From NCBI GenBank assembly GCA_025210485.1, contig JAOARN010000145.1:1-64000 (forward strand): a DNA stretch of 64,000 nucleotides, in the 5' to 3' direction. The stretch is from Marinifilaceae bacterium. Lineage in GTDB: Bacteria > Bacteroidota > Bacteroidia > Bacteroidales > Marinifilaceae. The notes beneath the pieces are model-generated. The model was not told the DNA's origin and searched no databases. It worked only from the letters and a program-made list of their open reading frames with translations. Numbering within the stretch: the first letter of the stretch is position 1; the number at the start of each line of letters is the position of its first letter. Below are positions 43,840-53,400 of this stretch, piece by piece. The position numbers and the translations under genes were made by a program.

Positions 43840-44979
43840 GCTGAACTAATTTATTAACTTTTGCTTCCAGCTTAGTTCTTTTTAGCACAAATCTCTGAGA
43901 TATTACAACTATTGATATATAGATGCATTTCTATTTATAAAAAACGTGTCATCTTTAAGGGTTGGTGACGATATTTCTCAACAGATTTCGCTCTATACAG
44001 AACAGTAATACTGTTGATTCCTGAGTTAAATTCATTTAAAAACCGAAACCAGGAAACATAATTCTCTAAATACTTCGTCGCTACCCCCATAAATTTTTCA
44101 TTTATCCATTTCAAAAATGAAGTTTTATAGGTATTTACATGTCCAAAATAAGTTAACTTATCAGATATCGTTGACAGATAACTATGCTTATAGGTCATGG
44201 TTTTAGAATATTCCTTAAAGTGCTGATTCCTATCTGATAAAACCAATGAATTCTTGTGTATGATAGAGTTAAATGTATTAACCAATAATTTTGAAGAAAA
44301 CCCCTTATTGGTTATATCAAAAATATTATTTGTTCTATCTATCCCATATACGACATATATATCTTTTCGATTTTGGTTCAACTTTTTTATATTTTTAGAA
44401 CCTTTAAATGATTCTTTTAATTTCAAATAGGAATTTTCGACAATCCCTCCCAATTTATTTGCCTTTATATACTTTGCATTATATAGAAACCTGTGTCGCC
44501 ACCTGAATGATGTATTTTTATGTATACCACACTCTGATGCAGCTTTTCGAACACTCAAACCTTCTTTTAAACAATTACTAAATGCTAACCAATGACCTTT
44601 TCGTCTAAGTCTCGCAAGGGGTGTATTTGTCAGACTATTAAATGTCTTATTACAATCTTTACACAAGTACCTTTGCATATCATTTCTTTTACCCCATTTA
44701 ATATAGTTTATTGACTTACAGAATGGACAGATCAAATCTCTTTCAGGTGTTTCCAAAATATAAGATACTCGCTTTGAATAAATCCTCTCTTCAATCTTCT
44801 CTTTCAATAATCTAAATTCCAGATTATTAAACAATTCTATTTTTTTGATTAATTCCTTAAAAGCTTGACTTTTCATAACTATAAATTTACAATTATTGAC
44901 CAACCCATAACGATGACAGGTATAAATATCAGAACGGAAACCCAATCGAATAGTTGCAGAAAAAAGTTAAAATCTCAGC
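43839..44979. mobile_element. IS1595-like insertion sequence
   Basis: An element of about 1.14 kb around a transposase gene. The left end starts GGCTGAACT at 43839; the right end, read inward on the minus strand, starts CGCTGAGA at 44979. The two ends share GCTGA and TTAACTTTT in order, an imperfect inverted repeat of about 30 bp. No clear 8-bp target duplication was seen, so the boundaries are approximate and the element may be old. Confidence 0.55.
43935..44876 (-). CDS. IS1595-family transposase
   Basis: Transposase of about 313 residues with an N-terminal zinc ribbon (CPFCKSINYIKWGKRN ... CKDC), an insertion-sequence helix-turn-helix stretch (SVRKAASECGIHKNTSFRWRHRFL) and the DDE catalytic part with SDRNQHFKEYSK and YLENYVSWFRFLNEFN. 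This is the pattern of IS1595-type (ISXO2) enzymes. I start at the ATG at 44876; the longer frame to 44945 adds 23 residues that are not family-like. The frame is intact, so the element could still move. Confidence 0.78.
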   Translation of the reverse strand: MKSQAFKELIKKIELFNNLEFRLLKEKIEERIYSKRVSYILETPERDLICPFCKSINYIKWGKRNDMQRYLCKDCNKTFNSLTNTPLARLRRKGHWLAFSNCLKEGLSVRKAASECGIHKNTSFRWRHRFLYNAKYIKANKLGGIVENSYLKLKESFKGSKNIKKLNQNRKDIYVVYGIDRTNNIFDITNKGFSSKLLVNTFNSIIHKNSLVLSDRNQHFKEYSKTMTYKHSYLSTISDKLTYFGHVNTYKTSFLKWINEKFMGVATKYLENYVSWFRFLNEFNSGINSITVLYRAKSVEKYRHQPLKMTRFL

Positions 44980-45519
44980 GAGGCTATATATTAATCCAAT
45001 TAACACAAACATAAAATACCTATATAGTATCATCTAGCATTCTCAGGATTCCTTATAAAAAAGAGTCCATCCTTAGAAATACTCTATAATCATATACTAA
45101 TCTGATATTTATATATTTTAATTTTAGAATATTTATAATATACAATATATTGTTTGGTAGCCATACATATAACTTTTCTTGGTAGATATCCAAAACTTCT
45201 CAAAAAAAGAATAAACATATGATTAAAACACTGAAATAATGCCAGTTACACTAACTTATTGTTTGTGTTTTAATTAAGTTAGCTCTTTTCTAAATATTGG
45301 TTATTTCTTTCTAATGTTTATAGAATACTTGATTATTAAAGAGTTTTAAGTAGTTAGGATATTCATATGCGATATTCCCAATAATTAATAAGACTAACTA
45401 ATCTAATTACGCACAGTAAAAGCTTACAGCAAACAACATGTCGAATGATAAAATCTATCAATCAGCTATTAGAACAAAACCATTAAGCTAAATGCTTACT
45501 AGGTTTATATTATATAAAG
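44980..45519. other. AT-rich gap between the IS element and the decayed transposase
   Basis: About 540 bases with stops in all frames and no recognised motif. It is probably non-functional DNA next to insertion-sequence debris. Confidence 0.4.
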
Positions 45520-46560
45520 AGACATAAGCATTTTTAAAATTTCTGATAAGTATAAAGTGTATATTAAATTTTGATTGAGATTATATTTCTAATTATTACA
45601 GCAAGTATTTGTGGATGCGAAATATGGGGTGATGTTTCTAAAATTTTGTAACAAAAAAATCAGATGGTTGAGAAAATTTTTTTCATATGAAAATGAAATA
45701 TCTTCAGAAGATACAATAAGTCGATTTTTTACTCATCTCCGTTCAGATAGACTGAATAAATGTATGGTAATTTGGGTAAAAGATATATCTCGAATAGTTA
45801 AGGCTAAGATTATAGGTATAGATGAAAGACTATTAGAGAGGAGAAAAACACAGGTGACAAATCATTGATTCATATTATTCTGCATGAGTAAATACAGCCA
45901 GACTTTGATTTTGAAAATTAAATGCAGATGAAAATAAAACGAAACAAGAGCCATTCTAATGCTTCTAGACAAAACTATAGTTACCAAGATGTTTCGGAAC
46001 TATCGATTCCATGGACTATCAAACATAAATAGCAAAAGATATTGACTTTATAAGTGGTACACATATATTAGCAGCAAAGGAAAATAAGAAAAAGTTGTAT
46101 AAAAATATAAAAGATGGTTTGATATTTCTTGAATATGACTATAAGACAAGAAGATCTTGATTTTGGACATTTTAGGATTAAAATCAGAAGAGTTTCAGTT
46201 ATTGTTTTATATCCATATTCATTACTTGACCAAAGACTTGGCTAAATTTGACTAGTGTTATAAAAGTATAATCTGAAAGATATATAAAGAAAGAATTACC
46301 GAAAAATCAGAATGATACAATATCTCAAATGGGAATCTGAATGCACAGAAAGCTCTATAATTATCCAAGAAGCATAGTCTTGTAGAATGTAATCTGCATT
46401 GGTAGTCAGATGTCTATTTTATTGAAGATAAGAAAAGAGAGAAAAATTCTCGTGAAAATTTTCCTTTAATAAATAAAATTATTCTTAGTATTTAATTAGC
46501 TCAAAGCAACTAAATGAGATTATGAATATGGAGCATACCAAAAACACATTGAAAAACTTT
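45520..46560 (+). pseudogene. Degraded ISAs1-family transposase
   Basis: Fragments of one ISAs1 transposase appear in order but in shifting frames with several stops. Visible pieces: LIEIIFLIITASICGCEIWGD (about 45580-45635), WLRKFFSYENEISSEDTISRFF (45670-45735), IIGIDERLLERR near 45815, NETRAILMLLDK near 45945, TIDSMDYQT then IAKDIDFISGTHILAAKENKKKLY (46005-46100), and VYFIEDKKREKNSRENFP (46405-46470). These match the ICG, DTF, DGK, TIDAM, YVLALK and ED..R motifs of the family. The element is long dead. Confidence 0.8.
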
Positions 46561-46722
46561 TATAAACTCAAGCAAAAGCCCTTTAGAATTATGTAATTAA
46601 TTTGGGAAGTTTTCATTCCAGCTTACAAAGAGAATTATCATACTTTTTGTTTACAGAATTATTTGAACTTCTATACTACAAAAATAGACGTTATTCTGGA
46701 GACGCTTACATAATACCACTAC

Positions 46723-46757
46723 AAAAAAAGGGTGATTCCATCGAACCACCCTTTTTA
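46723..46757 (-). terminator. Terminator of the TPR lipoprotein gene
   Basis: AAAAAGGGTG and CACCCTTTTT form a stem around a small inner hairpin (TTC CATC GAA). The seven-A run on the left makes a good T-tract on the minus strand. Confidence 0.8.
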
Positions 46758-46778
46758 ATATTATATAAATTCAAAAAA

Positions 46779-48512
46779 TTATTGAACGATAGCTTTAAAT
46801 TTAGCATCTTCCATAACTTTAGCGAATTCGATATCAGTTTTGATTTTCGCTTTCAAGTTTGAATCTTTCTCAACAGCTTTCTCTAAGTTAGAGAATACTG
46901 CATCTGCGTTATCATTACGAGCAGCAACAATAGCTTTTAAGTAATACACCATTGCATTACCTGTTGTATTAGCATCTAATTTTTTAGTAGCTTCATCGTA
47001 ATTTTTAATCATGATGTTAGCTAATGCAGCGTTAACATCATTACTTGATCCGAAATACTTAACAGCGTTTTCATAATCAGCTTTAGCCATAGCAACCATA
47101 CCTAAGTTATAGTTAACTTCTTCACCAGCACCAGTAGCAGCACCTAATAAAACTTCAGCTTCATCATATTTGTTTAAAGCTAATTCAACTGCAGCTAGGT
47201 TGTTTTTAACGATTGCATTATTTGCAGATAATTTATCAGCTTTTTCGAAGTTTGCTTTAGCTTCAGCAGTTTTATTATTGCTGAATTGAACTAAACCTAA
47301 GTCATTGAAACCTCTCCAATCCTGTGGGAATTGAGTAGTTGCAGTAGTATAGATTTTTTCAACATTTGAAATTTCTTTGTGAAGAGTAGCAGCATATAAT
47401 AATTCCTCTACGTTTAATTCTGAAGGATTAGTTAAAGCTAATTCTCTTAATTGATCATCAGTTTTACCAATATTTTCGATATTTACAGTAAACTTAGATC
47501 TACGTAATTTTGGTAAAATTTCTTTTTTCAACTCATCAAAAGCAGCAGAAATATTTTTAATTTCTTTTTCACGTACTTCTGGATCAGTATACATAGAAAG
47601 AACTCTTAAAATTAAGTCTTTATCGCTAATGTTAGAAGCCTCTAATAAAGATTTAAAACCAGCCCAGTCTTCTGGAACTGTTTTAGTTTTAACATTCTCA
47701 TCAGTAGCAAATTCTTTCATTTTATTTCTTTTCATCTCTCTTTTGATGTATTTTTCTGAAGATTTTTCACGTTTTTGTGATAATTTTTCATTTAAATCTT
47801 CTTTACCATCAGGAGAAGCATATGAAGAAACTTCAACTCCTTTGAATTCTTTATTTTCGTCATTTTTAACTTCAGTTAAGAATGCTTTTAAAGCTTTCAT
47901 TTCTTCACCCTTCATTTCACTCCAACGAATGTTTGAGCTATTGATTAGGTACATTAACTGAGATTCTTTTGACTCAGGAATAATTCTCTGGAATTTATCT
48001 TTTCCAATAATGTTTTTTGGTGTATTTGCTAACAATTTAGAAGTAGAAATCACACCGTCTGCAATCTTAATAGGATCGAATTCGATCTTATTTTCTGCAT
48101 CATCACCTTTTTGTGCTACTAATCTCATCTCTAATGTAGAAACTCTCATAGCTTCTTCATATTTGATTTTACCAGTATAAGTGATAGTTTTTCCTGTTTC
48201 GAAAGGAACTACAGTATTATTACCTTGAACCTTTTCGCCTTGGAAAACTTTTGAAGGGAAAGCAGTTTCGCCACCTTCATATTTTAACACAGGTGTAGCA
48301 GTTACGATTACACTTTTGTGGAAAAATTTCTCTGGAATATTAGCTTTAATAGTAATTTCAACCATACCAGCGTGAGCTTCCAATACTTCTGGAGTAACTT
48401 GCCAATTAACTTTGCTAATCTCTTTTTGCATTTTACTAATGCCACCACATCCTGCAAGAATGAAGATTGCAAGTGATAAGCAGCTAATAGCTAGAACCTT
48501 TAATCTTTTCAT
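46779..48512 (-). CDS. TPR lipoprotein with an OmpA-like middle domain
   Basis: A 577-residue lipoprotein: signal with lipobox ILAGC (Cys about 22), an N-terminal region of beta type (about 35-170), an OmpA-like segment (about 230-260: VEVSSYASPDGKEDLNEKLSQKREKSSEKYI), and C-terminal TPR-like helices from about 395 to 575. OmpA-like binding suggests a tie to peptidoglycan, and the TPRs a scaffolding role in the envelope. Base use is much more balanced than in the surrounding decayed DNA, which suggests high expression. The exact role is unknown. Confidence 0.8.
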   Translation of the reverse strand: MKRLKVLAISCLSLAIFILAGCGGISKMQKEISKVNWQVTPEVLEAHAGMVEITIKANIPEKFFHKSVIVTATPVLKYEGGETAFPSKVFQGEKVQGNNTVVPFETGKTITYTGKIKYEEAMRVSTLEMRLVAQKGDDAENKIEFDPIKIADGVISTSKLLANTPKNIIGKDKFQRIIPESKESQLMYLINSSNIRWSEMKGEEMKALKAFLTEVKNDENKEFKGVEVSSYASPDGKEDLNEKLSQKREKSSEKYIKREMKRNKMKEFATDENVKTKTVPEDWAGFKSLLEASNISDKDLILRVLSMYTDPEVREKEIKNISAAFDELKKEILPKLRRSKFTVNIENIGKTDDQLRELALTNPSELNVEELLYAATLHKEISNVEKIYTTATTQFPQDWRGFNDLGLVQFSNNKTAEAKANFEKADKLSANNAIVKNNLAAVELALNKYDEAEVLLGAATGAGEEVNYNLGMVAMAKADYENAVKYFGSSNDVNAALANIMIKNYDEATKKLDANTTGNAMVYYLKAIVAARNDNADAVFSNLEKAVEKDSNLKAKIKTDIEFAKVMEDAKFKAIVQ

Positions 48513-49018
48513 AATAATTGCTTAATTATTTAAATTTTACTATAATCTAGTCGCAAGCAAATTTAAAAAAAATAATATTTAATCTGCCTTTACAAACTGT
48601 TTATTTTACTTAAATCCAATTTTTTCTATTTAACTAAATATCTTTAACTAGAATATTTATTAACTCAAATTTATTTCATAATATATCTGTTGAACCTATA
48701 CATTAATTTTGAAAAAAACTTTTTAATCTGTTATTTTTTTTTCATTCCGCCCATTGCAATTTTATTGCCAAAGCTATCAATACTATACTTAGATAGCTTA
48801 TTTACTGACTATATGCATATTATGAAATACAGTTTAAAATAGCAGTCTTATTAGGATTAAAGAAAGCATACCCAATTTAGTGTAATTATTACCCACATAA
48901 TATTAAGCTTTTATAAAAACTTGATTTCACGAAAAACTAAACCGGAAATATATATGACATAATTTTTGACTTTTAACAACCGAATTAAATGCTCAATAAC
49001 ATCTTTTTATCTATGAAA
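48513..49018. other. Intergenic region upstream of the TPR lipoprotein gene
   Basis: A 506-bp gap. The minus strand has TAAATTTG at 48565-48558, a -7 match 46 bases before the start, but no TTTG at the right distance. The rest is AT-rich with no frame. Confidence 0.35.
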
Positions 49019-49057
49019 AAATGGGTTTCTGTAGACTGATTTTACGGAAACCCATTT
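49019..49057 (-). terminator. Terminator downstream of the prolyl oligopeptidase pseudogene
   Basis: A 15-bp stem (49019-49033 with 49043-49057) with one G-T pair is followed on the minus strand by six T. It is the old terminator of the peptidase gene. Confidence 0.8.
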
Positions 49058-49075
49058 AAAAAACTTATTGGTTTT

Positions 49076-49880
49076 TTACATATCTAAATTTTTCATAAGG
49101 AAAGCCCAAATATCTGCATATTCTTCAATTTGTTTCGATGTTGGCATTCCCCCACCATGTCCAGCTTTCGATTCTATTCTAATTAGCATAGGATTGTTTC
49201 CCTTATATTTATCTTGCAAGGTAGCAATATATTTAAATGAGTGAGCAGGAACTACTCTATCATTATGATCTGCTGTTGTAACTAATACCGAAGGGTATTC
49301 CTTTGTTTCACTAATATTATGAATTGGTGAATATGTTAATAAATACTCAAACATTTCCTTACTATCAGCACTAGTACCATAATCTCTGGCCCATGCCCAG
49401 CCAATTGTAAATTTATGATAACGTAACATATCCATTACTCCTACCTCTGGGATAGCAGCTGCAAATAAATCAGGTCGTTGATTTATTACCGCACCAACCA
49501 ATAAACCACCATTAGATCCTCCCTTTAGTGCTAACTTTCTAGGATTAGTATATTTATTATCTATTAAATATTCAGCCGCAGCAATACAGTCATCGAATAC
49601 ATTTTGCTTATTCATCTTGGTATCAGCCAAATGCCATTCTTCTCCATACTCACCACCTCCTCTAAGGTTTACAACTGCCAATACAGCTGATTTCTCTAAC
49701 CATGCTATTCGTCGAGGAGAAAAGTATGGGGTCAAGCTAATATTAAAACCTCCATAACCATACAATAAAGTAGGATTATTACCATTTAGTTTTATTCCTT
49801 TTTTTAAGAATCAAAAACATATGAATTTTAGTATCTGAATTTAATTCAGGTGCTTTGCTATTACATTAACATAAGTCTAT
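49076..49880 (-). pseudogene. Prolyl oligopeptidase (S9A) fragment, 5' deleted and frameshifted
   Basis: Only the C-terminal hydrolase part remains: [14 protein letters not shown], the nucleophile GGSNGGLL, the acid in [12 protein letters not shown] and the catalytic His in GHGGGMP, ending KNLDM. A full enzyme has about 700 residues, and the beta-propeller is missing. Upstream, [17 protein letters not shown] joins [18 protein letters not shown] only if one A is removed from a run of seven (49799-49805 on the minus strand); as read, a TGA sits just before the second part. The open frame from 49765 starts with TTG and is unlikely to be expressed. Confidence 0.85.
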
Positions 49881-50073
49881 ATAAATATCGAATAACAGAA
49901 TAGTATTTTATTTAAATTCAAGACAGTATTAATTTTAATAATTATTTTTTAATAAAATAAAACTCCAAGATTATATTTTATTTTGATAAAGAAACCTAGA
50001 TAAAGGATTAAAACCATAGACTTTCTACAAATATTGACATAAATTTATATAAGTATAAATTTAAAGAACAACT
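49881..50073. other. Gap between the peptidase pseudogene and the small ORF
   Basis: About 190 bases, very AT-rich, with stops in all frames. It may hold the promoter for the small gene at 50074, but no clear -33/-7 pair was seen. Confidence 0.3.
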
Positions 50074-50346
50074 ATGAATCAATCTGAATTTCTAGAAAGG
50101 CTATTTTCGTCAAACGAAACCAATACAAACAAACATCTAATATTACATAAAAAACGAGGAATTAAATATGAAATATTAATTGATTCGCTTGTTAAAGTCT
50201 GCAAACATACAATTATGCAAGCTCAGCAATGCTGTTTAATCTCAGAATTCAATGGACAATGCGATATAAAAATTGGTAAACTTGAAGAACTTAAACTAAT
50301 GAAAAAAAAATTAGATAGTAGAGGTCTAAAAATAAGCATAGAATAA
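50074..50346 (+). CDS. Small hypothetical protein
   Basis: A 90-residue soluble-looking protein, basic, with three cysteines (KVCKHTIMQAQQCCLIS). No family is recognised. The frame is longer than chance in this AT-rich region, and the codon use is similar to the neighbours. It stands alone on the plus strand between a pseudogene and the nfeD-floA pair. Expression is uncertain. Confidence 0.5.
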   Translation: MNQSEFLERLFSSNETNTNKHLILHKKRGIKYEILIDSLVKVCKHTIMQAQQCCLISEFNGQCDIKIGKLEELKLMKKKLDSRGLKISIE

Positions 50347-50641
50347 ATTAACACTAATACGGTTATCTCCATATATGAAATATTATGCTTTTTATAAATT
50401 AAACTATAATATTTATTGATAATTAAAATATTAAACGTAAATTTATTACATTCAAGTCAGACATTATTTGACCTTATAAAAAACAAAATAAATAATTAAA
50501 TACATAATATTTTTGTTTTTTCAATAAAAAAACCAGACATTTTCTTACTTTTTACGCTAAAAAACCACTATACTTATAGTCTAATATTACTTTTCGAACT
50601 TAAAATACAATTTAAACATAATCAGTAATTTACTAAACAGT
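50347..50641. other. Intergenic region upstream of nfeD
   Basis: About 295 AT-rich bases. TATTTTTG at 50508-50515 matches a -7 box; no TTTG is properly placed. No frame or repeat is seen. Confidence 0.3.
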
Positions 50642-51109
50642 ATGACTATATATCTTATAATAATATCTCTTATCATTTTTGGACTTGTTCTTCTTTTACT
50701 TGAATTTCTTGTGATTCCTGGAATATCTGTTGCTGCAATTGGTGGAATTCTAATGATTTCGGGAGGTGTTTATTTGGCATATAACAAACTTGACACAAAC
50801 ACTGCTCATATTATTCTGGTATCAACAATATTCCTAGTAGCCCTAACTTGTTATTATTCTCTCAGGGCAAAAACTTGGGACAAACTTATGTTGAAAACCA
50901 ATATTGAAGCAAAAATTGAATACAATAAGAATAAAGATATAAATATTGGAGATGAAGCAACTACTATTTCTAGACTTTGCCCTATGGGAAATATAAAAAT
51001 CAAAGGCCAAGTAATTGAGGCAAAATCGATTGATGGTTTTATTGACGAAAACAAAAAAGTAGAAATAGTTTCTATAAATAGTAATCAAATTATTGTTAAA
51101 TTAAAATAA
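50642..51109 (+). CDS. NfeD-like membrane protein
   Basis: A 155-residue short NfeD (NfeD1b type): three hydrophobic segments (about 5-25, 28-48, 58-78) and a C-terminal OB-fold (about 100-155, [41 protein letters not shown]). It is linked with the flotillin FloA gene, 7 bp downstream, an arrangement known in many bacteria. It probably helps FloA assemble membrane microdomains. No protease domain is present, as expected for the short form. Confidence 0.9.
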   Translation: MTIYLIIISLIIFGLVLLLLEFLVIPGISVAAIGGILMISGGVYLAYNKLDTNTAHIILVSTIFLVALTCYYSLRAKTWDKLMLKTNIEAKIEYNKNKDINIGDEATTISRLCPMGNIKIKGQVIEAKSIDGFIDENKKVEIVSINSNQIIVKLK

Positions 51110-51116
51110 TCAAAAA

Positions 51117-52097
51117 ATGGAAATAGGCGGATTAATAGTTATAATCGCTCTGTCTGTAGTGGGATTGTTTATACTTTTCTACTTCATTCCTGTAGCTCTT
51201 TGGTTTACTGCAATTTTATCAGGTGTTAGAATTTCACTTCTACAACTTGTATTAATGAGATGGAGACGTATCAATCCTAGATTGATTGTTGATGCCCTAA
51301 TCACTGGTACAAAAGCAGATTTAAAACTAAATAGAGATGAACTAGAAGCTCACTACCTAGCAGGAGGACATGTTACTAATGTTGTAAAAGCCTTGGTTTC
51401 TGCTTCGAAGGCTAATATAGATTTAAGTTTTAAGATGGCCACAGCTATCGATCTTGCAGGTAGAGATGTTTACGAGGCTGTTCAAATGAGTGTTATTCCA
51501 AAGGTAATCAACACCCCTCCAGTTACAGCAGTAGCTAAAGACGGTATTCAGCTTATATCAAAGGCTCGTGTAACTGTTCGTGCTAGTATCAAACAATTGG
51601 TGGGTGGTGCTGGTGAAGATACTGTTCTTGCTCGTGTTGGTGAGGGTATTGTATCTTCTATTGGTTCTTCTAGAACACACAAATCTGTTTTAGAAAATCC
51701 TGACAATATCTCCAAAGTTGTTTTGGAAAAAGGATTAGATGCTGGTACTGCCTTCGAAATTTTATCGATTGATATTGCCGACATCGACATAGGTAAAAAT
51801 ATCGGTGCTGAGCTACAAACTGATCAAGCAGATGCAGACCTAAAAATTGCTCAGGCTAAAGCTGAGGAGAGAAGAGCAATGGCTGTTGCTGCGGAACAAG
51901 AAAACAAAGCTCTTGCTCAAGAGATGAAAGCTAAAGTTATTAAAGCTGAGGCCGAAGTACCTAAAGCAATGGCGGATGCTTTCAGAAATGGACGCCTTGG
52001 AGTAATGGATTATTACAAAATGAAAAATATTGAAGCAGATACAAAAATGAGAGATAATATTTCTCAATCGGACATATCTGATGAAATAGAAGAATAA
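51117..52097 (+). CDS. floA: Flotillin-like protein FloA
   Basis: A 326-residue member of the UPF0365/FloA family with one N-terminal membrane stretch (about 5-40, [38 protein letters not shown]), an SPFH-like domain and a coiled stretch near 235-290 rich in A, E and K ([50 protein letters not shown]). The end is the family-typical [11 protein letters not shown]. It is co-transcribed with nfeD and ends at a terminator. It organises membrane domains. Confidence 0.95.
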   Translation: MEIGGLIVIIALSVVGLFILFYFIPVALWFTAILSGVRISLLQLVLMRWRRINPRLIVDALITGTKADLKLNRDELEAHYLAGGHVTNVVKALVSASKANIDLSFKMATAIDLAGRDVYEAVQMSVIPKVINTPPVTAVAKDGIQLISKARVTVRASIKQLVGGAGEDTVLARVGEGIVSSIGSSRTHKSVLENPDNISKVVLEKGLDAGTAFEILSIDIADIDIGKNIGAELQTDQADADLKIAQAKAEERRAMAVAAEQENKALAQEMKAKVIKAEAEVPKAMADAFRNGRLGVMDYYKMKNIEADTKMRDNISQSDISDEIEE

Positions 52098-52099
52098 AC

Positions 52100-52135
52100 A
52101 AAAAAAGGAAGAGTAACTAAACTCTTCCTTTTTTT
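52100..52135 (+). terminator. Terminator after floA, bidirectional
   Basis: AAAAAAAGGAAGAGT pairs with ACTCTTCCTTTTTTT around AACTAA. Seven A on one side and seven T on the other allow use from both strands. Confidence 0.88.
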
Positions 52136-52245
52136 GCAATATAACTATATTCAAAACTAATATTATCTTCCCTCATTATTAGCAAAGCTATTTGTGTAAA
52201 ACGAGCTCATTCTATAAAATACAAACAGTTGATTGTGTTTTTATT

Positions 52246-53007
52246 TTAATCATTAAATCCTGGTCTAATAAACTGCTGTGCATTAGGAAATTCTCGCTCT
52301 GTCATTCGTTTTATCTCTGACAATTTCACCAATATCTTTAACACTCCATCCTCTGTATATGGAAAATGAGACATCAAAAAGGTCCATGACTGAATGGATT
52401 TATCTATCGAAAGCAATGCCACTTTCGCGGATGCATTAGCATCATGAATATAAAAGTCATTATTTTCTAATTCATAATTAAGTATATTTCGTGTTGCTCT
52501 AAATAATTTGCTCGGAATGCCAAACTGATACCATCTTATACTTTCTATACTGTCTGAAATAAGCTGTTGAAAATCGGATACAAATTCCTTAGAATCCTTA
52601 TTCTTTTCTATTATCGAAAATTCTTGAAAAAAACCTTCAAACCATTCATCTAGAAGTTCAGAATATGACTCAGACAATTTCATTATCTCTGTATTTAATG
52701 CCTGTTCATCTTTCTCCCCTTCCGATTCCAAATCAAATTCGCTATCCTCATTCGGAGGCTCAAATCCTAAATCTTTTATCGATTTTGACATGAGTTCCAT
52801 ACTAATCTCAAAAAGTTTATCCAACTCTCCTGGATCTTGTCCCTCATTTTCTGAATCCCCCTCCTTAGATAAACCCTCTTCCATGATTGAATAATTTAGG
52901 CATCTCTTTGTGAATGGACACTTATCACACCATCCGTCACAATAATTATAGATCCCAGGTATCAATTGTGGGTTTTGTCCTAATGCATATATCAAATCTT
53001 TATCCAT
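52246..53007 (-). CDS. Hypothetical protein with an N-terminal cysteine cluster
   Basis: A 253-residue protein, unassigned. Near residues 20-40 it has NYCDGWCDKCPFTKRCLNY (C-x3-C-x2-C-x6-C), which could bind a metal or an iron-sulfur cluster. It is followed by a very acidic stretch (about 45-120, SKEGDSENEGQDPGELDKLFEI). The rest is helical. I start at the internal ATG at 53007 because the longer frame adds 12 residues outside the pattern. It lies between two converging transcripts. No function can be named. Confidence 0.65.
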   Translation of the reverse strand: MDKDLIYALGQNPQLIPGIYNYCDGWCDKCPFTKRCLNYSIMEEGLSKEGDSENEGQDPGELDKLFEISMELMSKSIKDLGFEPPNEDSEFDLESEGEKDEQALNTEIMKLSESYSELLDEWFEGFFQEFSIIEKNKDSKEFVSDFQQLISDSIESIRWYQFGIPSKLFRATRNILNYELENNDFYIHDANASAKVALLSIDKSIQSWTFLMSHFPYTEDGVLKILVKLSEIKRMTEREFPNAQQFIRPGFND

Positions 53008-53344
53008 AAAAGCTATAATTAAAATATCATATGAATTCAACATAATAGATAGTTATACAATCTATTATTAATCTGTTATATGCTTTTACTGAGATTTAAA
53101 CCTAAAGGTTTCAAAATTACATGTTTTATTTGGTTCAATAATTTAAATCGCTGACTTACTGATATTTCAAACAGTAAAATGTATCAACAATACTGTTAAG
53201 TAAAAATGTTTTTTTAATTAATTTAAAATATATTTATGTCAATTTAAGAATAAGCATACTAAAATTTTCAACATAGAATAAAACAGCTTAGGGGTTCGAC
53301 CTTTTGAAAAAAGAAATTATCGAATCAAAATATTCCAAATAAAA
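53008..53344. other. Gap between the cysteine-motif gene and the nhaD terminator
   Basis: About 335 AT-rich bases with no supported frame; it probably holds the promoter of the leftward gene, but no clear -33/-7 pair was found. Confidence 0.35.
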
Positions 53345-53380
53345 AAATAGGCTATCCTAGTCGCCTAGAATAGCCTATTT
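53345..53380 (-). terminator. Terminator of nhaD
   Basis: AAATAGGCTATCCTAG and CTAGAATAGCCTATTT form a 16-bp stem with one mismatch around TCGC, and an A-run at the left edge gives a T-tract on the minus strand. Confidence 0.85.
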
Positions 53381-53400
53381 ATATATTTATAAAACTCTTT

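Noticed and set aside
43831-44990. Eight-base target duplication for the IS1595-like element
   Set aside because: The 8 bases left of 43839 (ATTGACTA) are not repeated at the right end in any nearby position, so I do not claim one.
45611-45868. An 85-codon frame read as a separate gene
   Set aside because: It is one in-frame block of the decayed ISAs1 transposase, with matching blocks before and after in other frames.
46602-46862. An 86-codon plus-strand frame overlapping the lipoprotein gene end
   Set aside because: It runs through a terminator and the end of the TPR lipoprotein gene on the other strand, has no motif and lies in IS debris, so it is taken as a chance frame.
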